From Pirellula sp. (GTDB lineage: Bacteria; Planctomycetota; Planctomycetia; Pirellulales; Pirellulaceae), in the NCBI GenBank assembly GCA_021300155.1, contig JAJTID010000073.1, forward strand, positions 1 through 41,682: a stretch of 41,682 nucleotides of DNA, read 5' to 3'. A program made the position numbers and the translations under genes. The notes under the pieces were generated by a model. The model saw nothing but the letters and a program-made list of their open reading frames with translations. It made no database searches and was not told the origin of the DNA. This document shows, one piece after another, positions 14,870 to 24,339 of the stretch. Numbering within the stretch: the first letter of the stretch is position 1; every line of letters starts with the position of its first letter.

Positions 14870-15349
14870 TTACAATTTCTTGGGTTCGGCAATAAGCTCC
14901 AACTCGTCATCAACCAAATCGATAATCTTTACTCCGCTCTCCCACAATTGTTGTGCACCATCGGTAAATCGATGATATCGCCGGACGTTTTCGCTTCCTT
15001 TCAATCTAGCGCCTATCTTGGTTTTCCTCTTTATATACTTTTCCAACCGAAGGAACCCTCCAAAGGCGGATTCCTTAAGTCGTTTACGTGATTGACGCCC
15101 CACATCAATGTACGATCGATCGACATTAGAGTTGTAAAAAAAATCTAAATCGACTACCAGCGACTTAGGTACTGGTTTTTCCAAAAAAACTAAACGTAAA
15201 TCCCTATCTTCCTCGAGCAGTGCCTTCAAGTCGGATGTCAAGCCTGCTTTTTTGTCGGAAATGGTCTGAGGGCACTCTCTCCATTCTACGCCAAAATCCT
15301 CCACCCACTCAGTGATCCAGGAAAATACCTCACCTCGAGTAACATGCAT
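14870..15349 (-). CDS. Candidate immunity protein of toxin unit 2
   Basis: The product has 159 residues from ATG 15349 (MHVTRGEVFSWITEW), with GGGA six bases ahead; a GTG at 15361 is the alternative start. It lies 28-40 bp downstream of the second giant toxin gene, on the same strand. I recognise no family. It is soluble, with a tryptophan-rich N-terminus, a basic middle (GRQSRKRLKES) and an acidic C-terminus (IIDLVDDELELI). Immunity function is inferred from its place directly behind a toxin tip. It does not resemble the immunity candidate of unit 1, as expected if tip and immunity gene are exchanged together. Confidence 0.75.
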   Translation of the reverse strand: MHVTRGEVFSWITEWVEDFGVEWRECPQTISDKKAGLTSDLKALLEEDRDLRLVFLEKPVPKSLVVDLDFFYNSNVDRSYIDVGRQSRKRLKESAFGGFLRLEKYIKRKTKIGARLKGSENVRRYHRFTDGAQQLWESGVKIIDLVDDELELIAEPKKL

Positions 15350-15388
15350 TTGTATTCCCACTCTGCTCTCACTTCCGCTTTTCTTGCT

Positions 15389-18300
15389 TCAATTGTATGG
15401 GACAAACGTCGTAGGAACCTTGCGATTGAGATCTCGAAGGGCCTCTCGCTCTCGCCGAACAGGTTTCCCCTTGGCGTTCTTCAATCCGACATTTACTGCT
15501 CGCATAACGCCGTTCTTGTCCGTGTAAAGAATGTCGGGCCTCCGAAATTTCCCTTTCGCGACTTCGATGATCGCTTCCGCCAACCTTTTCCCCTTAACTA
15601 TTAATCTTCCGCCACCGATTATTTTTCCACCGGCCTTAATGATCTTTTCTCGTTCTTCAATAATCTTCGCATTGTGCGGCGCAGTATCACTTGTCTTTGG
15701 TCCACGCTTTGCCGCTGGCTTGGGCCTAGTCTTATATTTGAAGCCTGGATTGTGCACAAGCACACCAAGCTCACCGACCTGGTAGATATGGTGTCCGTGC
15801 ACTTCCAGATTGTAGACGGACTCTGCAGTCGACAGCAACCTCTTTGATTGTACTTCAACGGGGCCATCTTCGGTCGACAAATGCTCGCCAACCTCGATTT
15901 CGCCAAGATCAATCCAATCCTGTCGCTCTATCGACCAAACGGGGTGTTGCGGTGTTCCAGTTAGAGACTCATTACCAAACTCGATTTCTACCAACTCGGA
16001 GACTTGTCGGGTGACGATTCGAGCCGTGACCACATTGCCAACTCCTTCCGCAATTGGAGGACAAGGTTCCATGGAGCGAACTTGTGCCATGCCAGACGCC
16101 TCTAGCTCGGGGAACTCCATGAAAATTAAGCTTCCAGGAGTTGCTTGCTTTGACTCCCAGTACTGGTTTGGGCGGATCATCTCCACGTCGACCCAATTCC
16201 CTGCTTCTTTCTGAAGCGAAAACTTGGCTAACTTCCACGTGGAGGAAGTTGGCTCGGGAAACTCGCCATCGTGCTCCCATGGTCGGGGGTTTTCACCTGA
16301 GACACGCGACCCGACCGCTACGGATTCTATCGCTTGTTTCGTAATGGTGCGCCGCATTTCTAACAATGTGGCGAAGGAAGACTGGGCGTATTGCGGTGAA
16401 TACCGTTCGCTAAAGTGATCTGGTTGATTCACAGACGCAGAGAGCCAAACCTTTGTACCAGCAACGAAGCAACCAGTGCCCGTCACTTTGCACTTGATCA
16501 GGCGCCCAATTGCCATAACATCGTCAGCCTTATCGGCCACAAATCGAGCTGCTTTGCCGCCTTTGCCGATGGCATCCCCCACAACGGGAACCATCGAGAC
16601 GAAAGAAAGAGCCGCTCCGACGTAATCGCCCCTGGCTAAAGAAACGACGCCGTTGATACCATCGGCAATTTCACCAACCACAGGAATAAATCCAACAACG
16701 TCCAACGCACCCTGCAATCCGTCTAGTAGATCGGAAGTTGTTAAGTTGGAAATGGCGTCGACGACTCCATGAATTGTGCCAGGAATGTCCACCATACTTC
16801 CAAGGACGTCGCCAGCAGCGCTTGTAAAACCTGCGAGGAACGATCCAGCGATCGCAAACCCATCCCACCCGTAGGTCTCCGCCGCCCAAATTCCGGCGTC
16901 CTCAATCCACTTCGCAGCATTGTCGAACAACTCTCGAACTTGATCGCCTGCCCATGCAAATGCATCTTCAACAGCGTCTACGGTGTCCCAAAATGCCTCA
17001 GCCTGTGAAAGAGCGTCCCATCGCTTCTCACCTAGTTTAGAAAAACCCTCGATAGATAGAATGCTCAAATCAGGTGCTTCTATTTCAGGAGGAGATGATT
17101 CTGGAAAGTTCAGTTCTCCACCTCCTAACTTGATCTTCTCTGAGTCCCAACGGAGTTTACCGTCGCCAAGGGCACCTGCAACAGGACCAGTACCTAAACT
17201 AGAATACTCGTAGGTGTATCCCCACGCATAAAAGCCGCTGTCGCTATAGCTGTAGCTATAACTGTAGGAACCACCTGTACTGTAGGAATAGCCTCCTCCA
17301 GTTCCGCTACCGCCTCCTCCCGAGGAACTGCTTCCTCCATCGTCAACCACTTCAATTTCCAAATCGCCATCGGACCCAGAAGATGAATCTGAGCTAGATG
17401 CCCCTGATTCGGACGTCCCAGAATCAGATGATCCGGAATAGGAACTACCAGCCAATGCCGTTAGCCCAATTGCCCCAAAGTTGGGTTTGGTCAACGAATC
17501 GTCCCAATCTTCACTTCTTGCATTCCCTGAACTGTAGTCACTGTTATTGCCTAAACCGCTTCCACCTCCGCTGGCACCTGATTCGGTCCAAGATGGAGCA
17601 AGACTCTCAAGGTATGAATCCGTACCAGATGTCGAGACGGAAGATGTGGTCGCGTTCGCGTACGATCCTGAGGGGCCATACTCGAACGCATATGCCCACC
17701 CGGACTCAGCTTCAATTTCAGGTTCTGTTGTCGACGAGCTATCCGAACTACCCGATCCAGAACCCGAACCGGAACCGGAACTGTCAGTATCAACGACTTC
17801 TGGCTCCTCCTCATCTGGTCCTCCACCACTTGAGCCGGGACCTCCATAGCTCCATGTGGAGCCCCACGATCCTGACCAGGAATAGGAATACCAATAATTC
17901 CAAGCGAACGTGTAATCGACGTCTGTTCGATAGTAGGAACTTCCATCATTTTTATAATACCATTCGGAACTCGATTCGGAAGTTGATTTTTGGTAGCTGC
18001 CGTAGTCGCCAGACGAATTTCCGTTGCTAAAGCCGGAGTATCCGGGACCAGAATAGCTGTAGCCCCATGACCCATCGTGATTGCCAGTCGAATCGGATAT
18101 CCATTCACTATAGCTGTGGTCGTTTCCTGAGTGAATCACAATGTACTCCTCAGTCGTCATCTTCGATTCGTAGCTCTCCTCGAAATCGGACACTCCGTGA
18201 GCTTCGTAGGTGTATTCTCCTTCACTATTATAGTCCGAGTATGAATTGGAGTTTGCATCGCTATAGGAGTAAGAACCGCCGGACTCACTCTGACTTTCGT

Positions 18301-21300
18301 AGACGTAATCGTATGCAGAATCTCCCCACGAGTCTAAGAAATAGTCCCAGGTATTGTTCTCCCAGTCATCCACTCCAACGTAGAAGGTGTTGCTATGCCC
18401 AGACTCTTCCACGGAAGATGAAAAATCGCTGTACCAACTCCCGTATTCTGAGGAACCGCTATCGCTATAGCTATACTCGCCGCTTCCCTCGTAGTCAGTT
18501 TTGTAGAAACCGTCATAATTGGTTATGCCATCGGAAGAAAGAACCCACTGTTTGTCGCCCTCGTCCGATGTTTCCAAAGAGACATCCTGGTGATACGAAT
18601 AGTCCATATGGTCCCGTTGAGAGGCGTTTGCTTCACCCTCGATTTCAATTCCTCCATAGCCGTACCCACCCCAATAGCCATAGCCGCCCCAAAAACCATA
18701 TCCACCCCAATAACCGCCGTAGGATGTGTACTCGCCAGAGGCTTCTGAGGTCACAGTCAGATGACCACTCCCGTCACCAGTCTTGTTTCCTGATTCCACC
18801 TCGAAGAAGTCATCTTTGCTATTGCGATTGTCGCCTAGCGCAAGAACGTAGTCCACATCGACTTCGTATTCGAATGTTTCCATGTAATCTGTCGTACGTG
18901 TTCCCTCAAGCACAGCGTAGTGAACATAAGCGTACCAGTCTTCTGTCTGATTCAGCTTTACTTCCCACGAACCATTAGCATCATATTCTGCTGTTCCTTC
19001 GGACGACCAGTATCCAACTTCTGTATCGACAGGCTTGCCATTTAACAAACCCAGGTTGCTCACGCTCCCTGCAGCGCCGGGTCGCCATCCCGTCTCATCG
19101 TCGTTCCAGGTGTCGTCTATAGAGGTAAAGAAAGAGCTATGATCCGATTGTTTCTCAGAGCGGGTGCCTGTACCGCCATTCGTCTCAAATTCCTCGCTTT
19201 CGTCATACGAGTAGTCATATGTACTAAGGCTGATTGCCGTCCCTGTGCCATTGGTTGTCCATTTGCCGTTTTCAAATGAACCCGTTCTGCTAGAAGTGTA
19301 CTCTGAGTTTCCCGTTGAAATCTCAGTATAAGTCCCCTCAATCGAAAAGATGGGAGTTGAGAAATCGCCTACGGTTGAATCTAGAGTGGCAAACGCTCCT
19401 GATCCTCCATCAGAAAAAGTCCCGCCAACGAGAAGCCATTCCTGTTTTCGGCCAGATTCAGGAATTACTGCGATAGCTACTTGTGGGACTGCTATATAAT
19501 TTTCCGATATGTGCTCAAAGTATGAGTTTGAAAAACTTCTGTCTTTGACGATCAGTGAGCTTTCCGATAATTCGATATCAGATCCTGAAAAACTATTGCC
19601 GCCACTAACATGACTTTGTACGTTTGCATTTCCACCAATGGCAACCCATTGGTGTTTCTCTTGGTCCGCAAAACTGGTATCCCAGCGATAGTTCACATTG
19701 GTCGAACCTGAAGCAGAAACATTCGAAGTAATTCGGTACAAACCAGACACCCCCAACAGTTCCACCGTCCCTGATGCTGAATAATGGCTGTAAGAAGTGG
19801 CCAGCGTGCTTGCGGATCTAGAAGCAGACGTCATCCCCCCAATTTGATTGAAACCGAAAAGATAGGCGTCTCTGGAATAGGAGGAGTTACCTTCTCCAAA
19901 TACTCCAGAAATTGGTCCGCGGTTATAAGTTCCTAATCCGTTCCAATTCCATCGTTCTTCAGAAAATCCACTGGCCTGAGCCCCGGAATCGACAATATTC
20001 CATTTTCCATTCTGCACTTGACTGACAACGAAAATACCAGAACTGTCTTCGATCCGTCCATACTGAGTCGCAAACGCTGCAAAATTCCAGGAACCTCCTC
20101 CGCCAGTTGTGCCCCCATAACTGGAACCGCTTTCTCCACCGGAATCAAAATCACCAGACCGATTGTCAAACCCTAGACCGTTGTACTCCTTCACCTTTCC
20201 TGAAGTCTCATCTAGCCGGCCGCTACCTGAAATCAATTGAAACCCCGGCGCTGTTGTGGTTGTTCCGTCTTCATTTTCAGTAACTGCTGTATTCGACCAG
20301 ACCGAATTGTAATCGCCTTGGATAATGGACTGTTGGTAACCGTAAGCCGTCATCGACCCCGACATCCACGGAGCATCCTTTAGGGTGTATGTGTCTGAAG
20401 CATACTCGAATTCGGTTCGATCACTTTCGAAGTGGCTTCCCGAAGCATTTCCACTCACCACGCGAAAAGTTTCTTTCTGTGCGCCCGATGGGTCCATACT
20501 TAGGTCAAGGTTTGAACGAGTGTTCCATTCGTCTCTTTCCCATTCCACAGACGTTTGAGTTACTGTCCCAGAAACGGGTTTAGCCAAGGGGACTGGAATC
20601 AAGGAAACAACAATGGAATCTTCGAGGACCCAAGCACGCCAAGATCCACTGCCGTCATGAGTGGTAATGCTGTACGAATTTCCCCAATCCGAAGCCGAGC
20701 CACGGGTCGTCAACCACGCATTGCCCGAAGCTGATGGGAGTACCTTTGACGTTTTATCCCAGCCATTGAATTTGTCATCGTGACCATTGGATGTCACGAT
20801 TCCGGAAGCACTCCAATTGCCCCATCGGTTATCAGCTCCTCCACTGGTATATCCTCCAGTTCCGGACCAATCAACATGGGTATATCCATCTCCCCAACTC
20901 GAACCACTACCGCTCCACAGCCTCCAACCAGATTGCGGTGCCGATGGGTTTGGAGTAGGGTCGTTGACATTGATCCACACTGAATCGGACGAATAGTCCG
21001 AAAAGGCATTCGTATGCCCCTTTTCATTTAATTTCCCCGTCAGGATCTTGATCTCATCCTGATCTTCGTATGCACTTGCTCCCGTGTCCAAGGAGTTCAT
21101 GTCGCCACTACCTGAGTAGTTGCTATGGTCGACAGAATTCCCCTTTGATATCAACAAACCCGTTGATTGCCACCCGAGTGATTGCGACCAAGTCGAATTC
21201 TTATCATAGCTTGTGGTATCGGTTGACTCGTTCCATTCGTTGGTAGTGCCGTGGATGGTAGTGTTGAATTTGCCACCGTGGTGTGCGTAGTTTCCTGAAC

Positions 21301-24067
21301 CGCTACTGCTGAAGAAACTCTTTGAGTTTCCAGAACCCGACGCAGTCCCGAACACTTGCCTAAATTCACCACCGATGACGTTTGTCTTCTCGGACCACTC
21401 TGTTCGATTTGTGTCCGTCTCAAGACTAGTAAACTCACCGGAGTTGAATGTCTCACGGTCATGCTCTCCGGTACTTCCCTTTGTGTAGGAGCCTGTCGTG
21501 TCCATTTTCATATAGTCATAGTCTTCACCCGAACTCCTTCCTGATCCGGAGGTGCGCACCCAATCGCCATTAACGTTCAAAGTGCTAATGCTGCTGGCGT
21601 AGTAGTTGCTCTTTGCATGTCCTTTCTCAGTCAGATCTGCTGCACCCGTGTAGGATGCCGAAGTCGTCCCCTGGTCTTTGGACCAGCTACGTTGATAGTT
21701 TGAGCCGCCATTCCAATTTACATTTGCGTATCCGCTGCCAACATTTGAAGCCGTACCGGTAGTGACGGACCAGCCAGTTTCAGGAATCTCCGTGCCCGTC
21801 GATTGCCCCAAATCGCCATAATATTGTTCGAATGATTGGGTTGAGGTCGAAATTTCTTTCCAGTTTTCATCGGTGCGATCCTCGTTCTTGGCACCCTTAA
21901 TCACACCTTGTTGGTCGACTGTCACTCGATAATAGGAAGCTTGGCCACTAAAATTGGTATATTCATGGGAGTACGTTTTCCCTTTTCCGCTGGCGTTTGT
22001 TGAAACTATGCCATCCTCGGTCAAGGTCGATTGCGTTTGCCAATCATTGAACTTGGTCGTCGAACCATGTTCTTTTTGTGTTCCTTCGAACTCGATTCCT
22101 TCGACCGATTCCCCCTCCATTCGGGAGTAGCTTCCCGACCCGCTGTAGTCGGAGTAGTCAATCGATATTCCCTTTGCCGAGCCGTTGCCGCTAAGGATCC
22201 ATCCAGAGGCAGACATTCTTGAGACGGTCTGAAAATTGCCGCTCGACTTTTGGTAAAAACTCTCGGAGGCATCTCCACTAACAAGTCCGTTGTTGGCAAG
22301 CCGATAGTAGCTTCCAGAGCCACTGTAAGACAACTCATCTTCATTGCTTCCTAGGGCATTGCCAGATCCACTCGTATTCCATTTCGATGTTGCAATATCC
22401 AGAGTTCCTGATGTTTGATAGTAACTATAGTTGGCTTTTTTCCCACTCTCTGCCATGAGCCCCGACAGTGTCTTCGAATAGCCTTCCTTTTGTTCGACGA
22501 ACTCATAGTCTCCACCGCCAACATACTGTGATTTCGAGAGAGATTCACCTCCTCCGCTGTTTACTCCTCCGGAAAGCTTCCAGCCATTGGGAGTCAAGTT
22601 GTAATCAATTCTAAAGTCGCCACTGCTATTGTTGTAACCACTCGTGAGCTGGACCCCCTCGATAATGCCTCCGTGAAATTCCCTTTCGTAATCCCTCACA
22701 CCATCATAGGAGTAACGCGATTCCTGGGTACCTTCCATATGACCGCTTCCGCTTAGAGTCCAACCGATCAGGGTATCAAAAGCTCCCCCACCTGAGTATT
22801 GGCTTGACTCCGTCTGGCCTCCACTCTCGTTCGCGGTTGTAAAAACGCCATGGTCATCGTAGGATCCACTCCCCGAATAGGAGTAATTGGAATCCGAATC
22901 TCCACTCATTGCGACAGAGCCAGTGACATGGAAGCCACCTGTTGTGAGCTGGGCGTACGATCGCGAAAGAGTTAACTGGTTGTTACTACTCCCGCTACTA
23001 CTCATCGAACCAACGATTCCACCCCCGTAAAGAGACCGATTGTATATGCCATGTCCTGTGGAGTTGGCCGAATCTGTTTTGCGATAGTAGACAGATCCGA
23101 AATCGAAGACTGCATCGATGTTGACTACGGTAATAACCGTATCAACGCTACCCCGCGATCTTGAAGTGTAGGAAACAGCGGGCGTAGTTGTGACAGAGGT
23201 CACATCAAATTCATCGCCAGCAACATACGCAAACGTCGTTGTAATCACGCCATCGACGGATACAGCGGAAAAAGCGTAGCTGTACCCGCCCCAGTAATGC
23301 TTCGAATCTCCGTCTCCACTCTGACTGTCAATGTCGTAGTCCCAAACAACTTGCTCTGTGTAGGACCAATTCGCAACTCCGTCTGAGGTCGTGGTCACAA
23401 CCGCCACAATGTCTTGATCCCCTGACGCTTCCGACGTAGAAAAGGATGCTCCCAAGACTCCGATCGTGAATGACATGTTGCCTGTGATTGTAGGAATGAA
23501 TCCAGATGTCGGAGAAACAGAATGTCCTCCACCTGTTCCGCCAACGACGATTAGAGCGCCATTGGCGCCGCTTTGATAGAATCCGATCCCAGGATCGGCG
23601 CTCATGTTGATCGATGCGCTAGCAGTTGATTGATTTCCAGCTTCATCAACGACGGAGTACTGAACGGATGCTGATCCAGAAAAATTATTAGCTAGTGTTA
23701 CTTCAATCTGATCTTGACCAGCCAATCCAGTCTCCAGTGGATTCCCCTGGACGACGCGCACAGACCCCGATCCGACGAGGAGCGATGCGTTCGTTATTTC
23801 CAGTTTGCCATTGGCCGAGTAGTCGTTCGCCAACACATTCAAAGTGATAGGAGTGTTGATTTGCTTCAGGACCGCTTGATCGTTGACCGCGGTCGTTCCA
23901 CTCAGCATCACTCGGTACTCTAAGTCTTCGAGCTGGCTAGCCAAGCCGTCTTGCTTTCTTCGTGCACGACGTTGCATCTTGGCATAACGCCGTTCCCGCT
24001 TCGAGGCATTCGCTAGATTCCATTGAAGATTTGAAAGGAATCGACCTAACCAGAATGCCACAGCCAT
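15389..24067 (-). CDS. Giant polymorphic toxin 2: anchor signature, Ig-like, repeat stalk, pre-toxin, Hint, REase-like tip
   Basis: The protein has 2892 residues from ATG 24067. N-terminus, LEDLEYRVMLSG signature (46-57), Ig/cadherin-like part (VNDQAVLKQIN), pre-toxin (VVGEIADGINGV) and Hint domain (2533-2773, CFVAGTKV to VLVHN) closely follow toxin 1. The stalk (about 300-2330) uses the same repeat plan but is clearly diverged, and is longer by an acidic Ser/Gly-rich insertion (around 17160-17830, with EEEPEVVD and SGSGSGSGS) and a WGGYGY tandem. The 119-residue tip contains RRPDILY and AVNVGLK and ends in FVPYN, a pattern I know from Rhs-type REase-like toxins. The gene shares its upstream region with the divergent export operon. 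The reading frame opens at 24124, but the conserved ATG after GAGG is preferred. I saw no cysteine before the Hint domain. Confidence 0.87.
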   Translation of the reverse strand: MAVAFWLGRFLSNLQWNLANASKRERRYAKMQRRARRKQDGLASQLEDLEYRVMLSGTTAVNDQAVLKQINTPITLNVLANDYSANGKLEITNASLLVGSGSVRVVQGNPLETGLAGQDQIEVTLANNFSGSASVQYSVVDEAGNQSTASASINMSADPGIGFYQSGANGALIVVGGTGGGHSVSPTSGFIPTITGNMSFTIGVLGASFSTSEASGDQDIVAVVTTTSDGVANWSYTEQVVWDYDIDSQSGDGDSKHYWGGYSYAFSAVSVDGVITTTFAYVAGDEFDVTSVTTTPAVSYTSRSRGSVDTVITVVNIDAVFDFGSVYYRKTDSANSTGHGIYNRSLYGGGIVGSMSSSGSSNNQLTLSRSYAQLTTGGFHVTGSVAMSGDSDSNYSYSGSGSYDDHGVFTTANESGGQTESSQYSGGGAFDTLIGWTLSGSGHMEGTQESRYSYDGVRDYEREFHGGIIEGVQLTSGYNNSSGDFRIDYNLTPNGWKLSGGVNSGGGESLSKSQYVGGGDYEFVEQKEGYSKTLSGLMAESGKKANYSYYQTSGTLDIATSKWNTSGSGNALGSNEDELSYSGSGSYYRLANNGLVSGDASESFYQKSSGNFQTVSRMSASGWILSGNGSAKGISIDYSDYSGSGSYSRMEGESVEGIEFEGTQKEHGSTTKFNDWQTQSTLTEDGIVSTNASGKGKTYSHEYTNFSGQASYYRVTVDQQGVIKGAKNEDRTDENWKEISTSTQSFEQYYGDLGQSTGTEIPETGWSVTTGTASNVGSGYANVNWNGGSNYQRSWSKDQGTTSASYTGAADLTEKGHAKSNYYASSISTLNVNGDWVRTSGSGRSSGEDYDYMKMDTTGSYTKGSTGEHDRETFNSGEFTSLETDTNRTEWSEKTNVIGGEFRQVFGTASGSGNSKSFFSSSGSGNYAHHGGKFNTTIHGTTNEWNESTDTTSYDKNSTWSQSLGWQSTGLLISKGNSVDHSNYSGSGDMNSLDTGASAYEDQDEIKILTGKLNEKGHTNAFSDYSSDSVWINVNDPTPNPSAPQSGWRLWSGSGSSWGDGYTHVDWSGTGGYTSGGADNRWGNWSASGIVTSNGHDDKFNGWDKTSKVLPSASGNAWLTTRGSASDWGNSYSITTHDGSGSWRAWVLEDSIVVSLIPVPLAKPVSGTVTQTSVEWERDEWNTRSNLDLSMDPSGAQKETFRVVSGNASGSHFESDRTEFEYASDTYTLKDAPWMSGSMTAYGYQQSIIQGDYNSVWSNTAVTENEDGTTTTAPGFQLISGSGRLDETSGKVKEYNGLGFDNRSGDFDSGGESGSSYGGTTGGGGSWNFAAFATQYGRIEDSSGIFVVSQVQNGKWNIVDSGAQASGFSEERWNWNGLGTYNRGPISGVFGEGNSSYSRDAYLFGFNQIGGMTSASRSASTLATSYSHYSASGTVELLGVSGLYRITSNVSASGSTNVNYRWDTSFADQEKHQWVAIGGNANVQSHVSGGNSFSGSDIELSESSLIVKDRSFSNSYFEHISENYIAVPQVAIAVIPESGRKQEWLLVGGTFSDGGSGAFATLDSTVGDFSTPIFSIEGTYTEISTGNSEYTSSRTGSFENGKWTTNGTGTAISLSTYDYSYDESEEFETNGGTGTRSEKQSDHSSFFTSIDDTWNDDETGWRPGAAGSVSNLGLLNGKPVDTEVGYWSSEGTAEYDANGSWEVKLNQTEDWYAYVHYAVLEGTRTTDYMETFEYEVDVDYVLALGDNRNSKDDFFEVESGNKTGDGSGHLTVTSEASGEYTSYGGYWGGYGFWGGYGYWGGYGYGGIEIEGEANASQRDHMDYSYHQDVSLETSDEGDKQWVLSSDGITNYDGFYKTDYEGSGEYSYSDSGSSEYGSWYSDFSSSVEESGHSNTFYVGVDDWENNTWDYFLDSWGDSAYDYVYESQSESGGSYSYSDANSNSYSDYNSEGEYTYEAHGVSDFEESYESKMTTEEYIVIHSGNDHSYSEWISDSTGNHDGSWGYSYSGPGYSGFSNGNSSGDYGSYQKSTSESSSEWYYKNDGSSYYRTDVDYTFAWNYWYSYSWSGSWGSTWSYGGPGSSGGGPDEEEPEVVDTDSSGSGSGSGSGSSDSSSTTEPEIEAESGWAYAFEYGPSGSYANATTSSVSTSGTDSYLESLAPSWTESGASGGGSGLGNNSDYSSGNARSEDWDDSLTKPNFGAIGLTALAGSSYSGSSDSGTSESGASSSDSSSGSDGDLEIEVVDDGGSSSSGGGGSGTGGGYSYSTGGSYSYSYSYSDSGFYAWGYTYEYSSLGTGPVAGALGDGKLRWDSEKIKLGGGELNFPESSPPEIEAPDLSILSIEGFSKLGEKRWDALSQAEAFWDTVDAVEDAFAWAGDQVRELFDNAAKWIEDAGIWAAETYGWDGFAIAGSFLAGFTSAAGDVLGSMVDIPGTIHGVVDAISNLTTSDLLDGLQGALDVVGFIPVVGEIADGINGVVSLARGDYVGAALSFVSMVPVVGDAIGKGGKAARFVADKADDVMAIGRLIKCKVTGTGCFVAGTKVWLSASVNQPDHFSERYSPQYAQSSFATLLEMRRTITKQAIESVAVGSRVSGENPRPWEHDGEFPEPTSSTWKLAKFSLQKEAGNWVDVEMIRPNQYWESKQATPGSLIFMEFPELEASGMAQVRSMEPCPPIAEGVGNVVTARIVTRQVSELVEIEFGNESLTGTPQHPVWSIERQDWIDLGEIEVGEHLSTEDGPVEVQSKRLLSTAESVYNLEVHGHHIYQVGELGVLVHNPGFKYKTRPKPAAKRGPKTSDTAPHNAKIIEEREKIIKAGGKIIGGGRLIVKGKRLAEAIIEVAKGKFRRPDILYTDKNGVMRAVNVGLKNAKGKPVRREREALRDLNRKVPTTFVPYN
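15392..15748 (-). other. Toxin tip 2 (REase-like C-terminal domain)
   Basis: The tip starts after VLVHN with a lysine/proline-rich linker (KTRPKPAAKRGPK). Then follow HNAKIIEEREKI, GGGRLIV, KFRRPDILYTDKNG, AVNVGLK, REREALRDLN and the terminal FVPYN. The RRPD...D..G....NVG..K layout is common at the ends of Rhs proteins and is taken to be a PD-(D/E)xK nuclease variant. The strongly basic charge suits a nucleic-acid target. Assignment is from memory of the pattern. Confidence 0.65.
17160..17870 (-). repeat. Acidic Ser/Gly-rich low-complexity insertion in toxin 2
   Basis: Codons in this part spell alternating SGSGSG, SDSSS, EEEPE and SYSYSY runs. They sit between the last regular stalk repeat and the pre-toxin helices. 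Toxin 1 has only a short G/S linker at the equivalent place. Composition suggests a flexible, acidic hinge ahead of the Hint domain. Confidence 0.7.
18651..18726 (-). repeat. Short tandem repeat encoding GGYWGGYGYW units
   Basis: About four imperfect units of 18-21 bp (CCACCCCAATA.CC type on the plus strand) encode a run of WGGYGY-like motifs in the stalk of toxin 2. Toxin 1 lacks it at the matching place. It is a likely site of copy-number change. Confidence 0.75.
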
Positions 24068-24110
24068 GAAAACCTCGACGGGTGAAATTGAGGAAACAGA
24101 CGGAACTAAT
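23870..24110. repeat. 5' region shared with toxin gene 1 (copy 2)
   Basis: This is the counterpart of 10040-10290: the first 60-70 codons plus about 40 bp ahead of the ATG are almost the same in both genes. Similarity drops sharply further upstream, where this copy faces the export operon. Confidence 0.8.
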
Positions 24111-24339
24111 GAACTTGTTTTCAACCGCTACTAGGTGTTGAACATCAAGCAAGCATCTCGATTCCATTCCTCGGCTTAAGAAATTTTTCGAGCGGACCAG
24201 TAAACTACGAAGTTCCCCAACCCATTTCAACTAGGCTCATGCAGTTTTTTTGAAATTGTTTTCGAGTTTGGTTTACACTCGTAAGATCACTAAATCGGAT
24301 GTCGGTAGATTAAACGCTATATGGTTTTGGTGTCGAACA
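24068..24339. promoter_or_regulatory. Divergent intergenic region between toxin 2 and the export operon
   Basis: These 272 bp separate the start of toxin gene 2 (minus) from the start of the M50-HlyD gene (plus). Promoters for both should lie here. I cannot assign -35/-10 boxes with confidence. The divergent arrangement allows joint control of a toxin and its presumed exporter. Confidence 0.4.

Noticed and set aside
17398-18978. Long plus-strand open frames (210 and 303 codons) opposite toxin 2
   Set aside because: They are mirror products of the Ser/Gly/Tyr-rich codons of the toxin gene, extremely rich in R, S, H and P, with no independent start signals.
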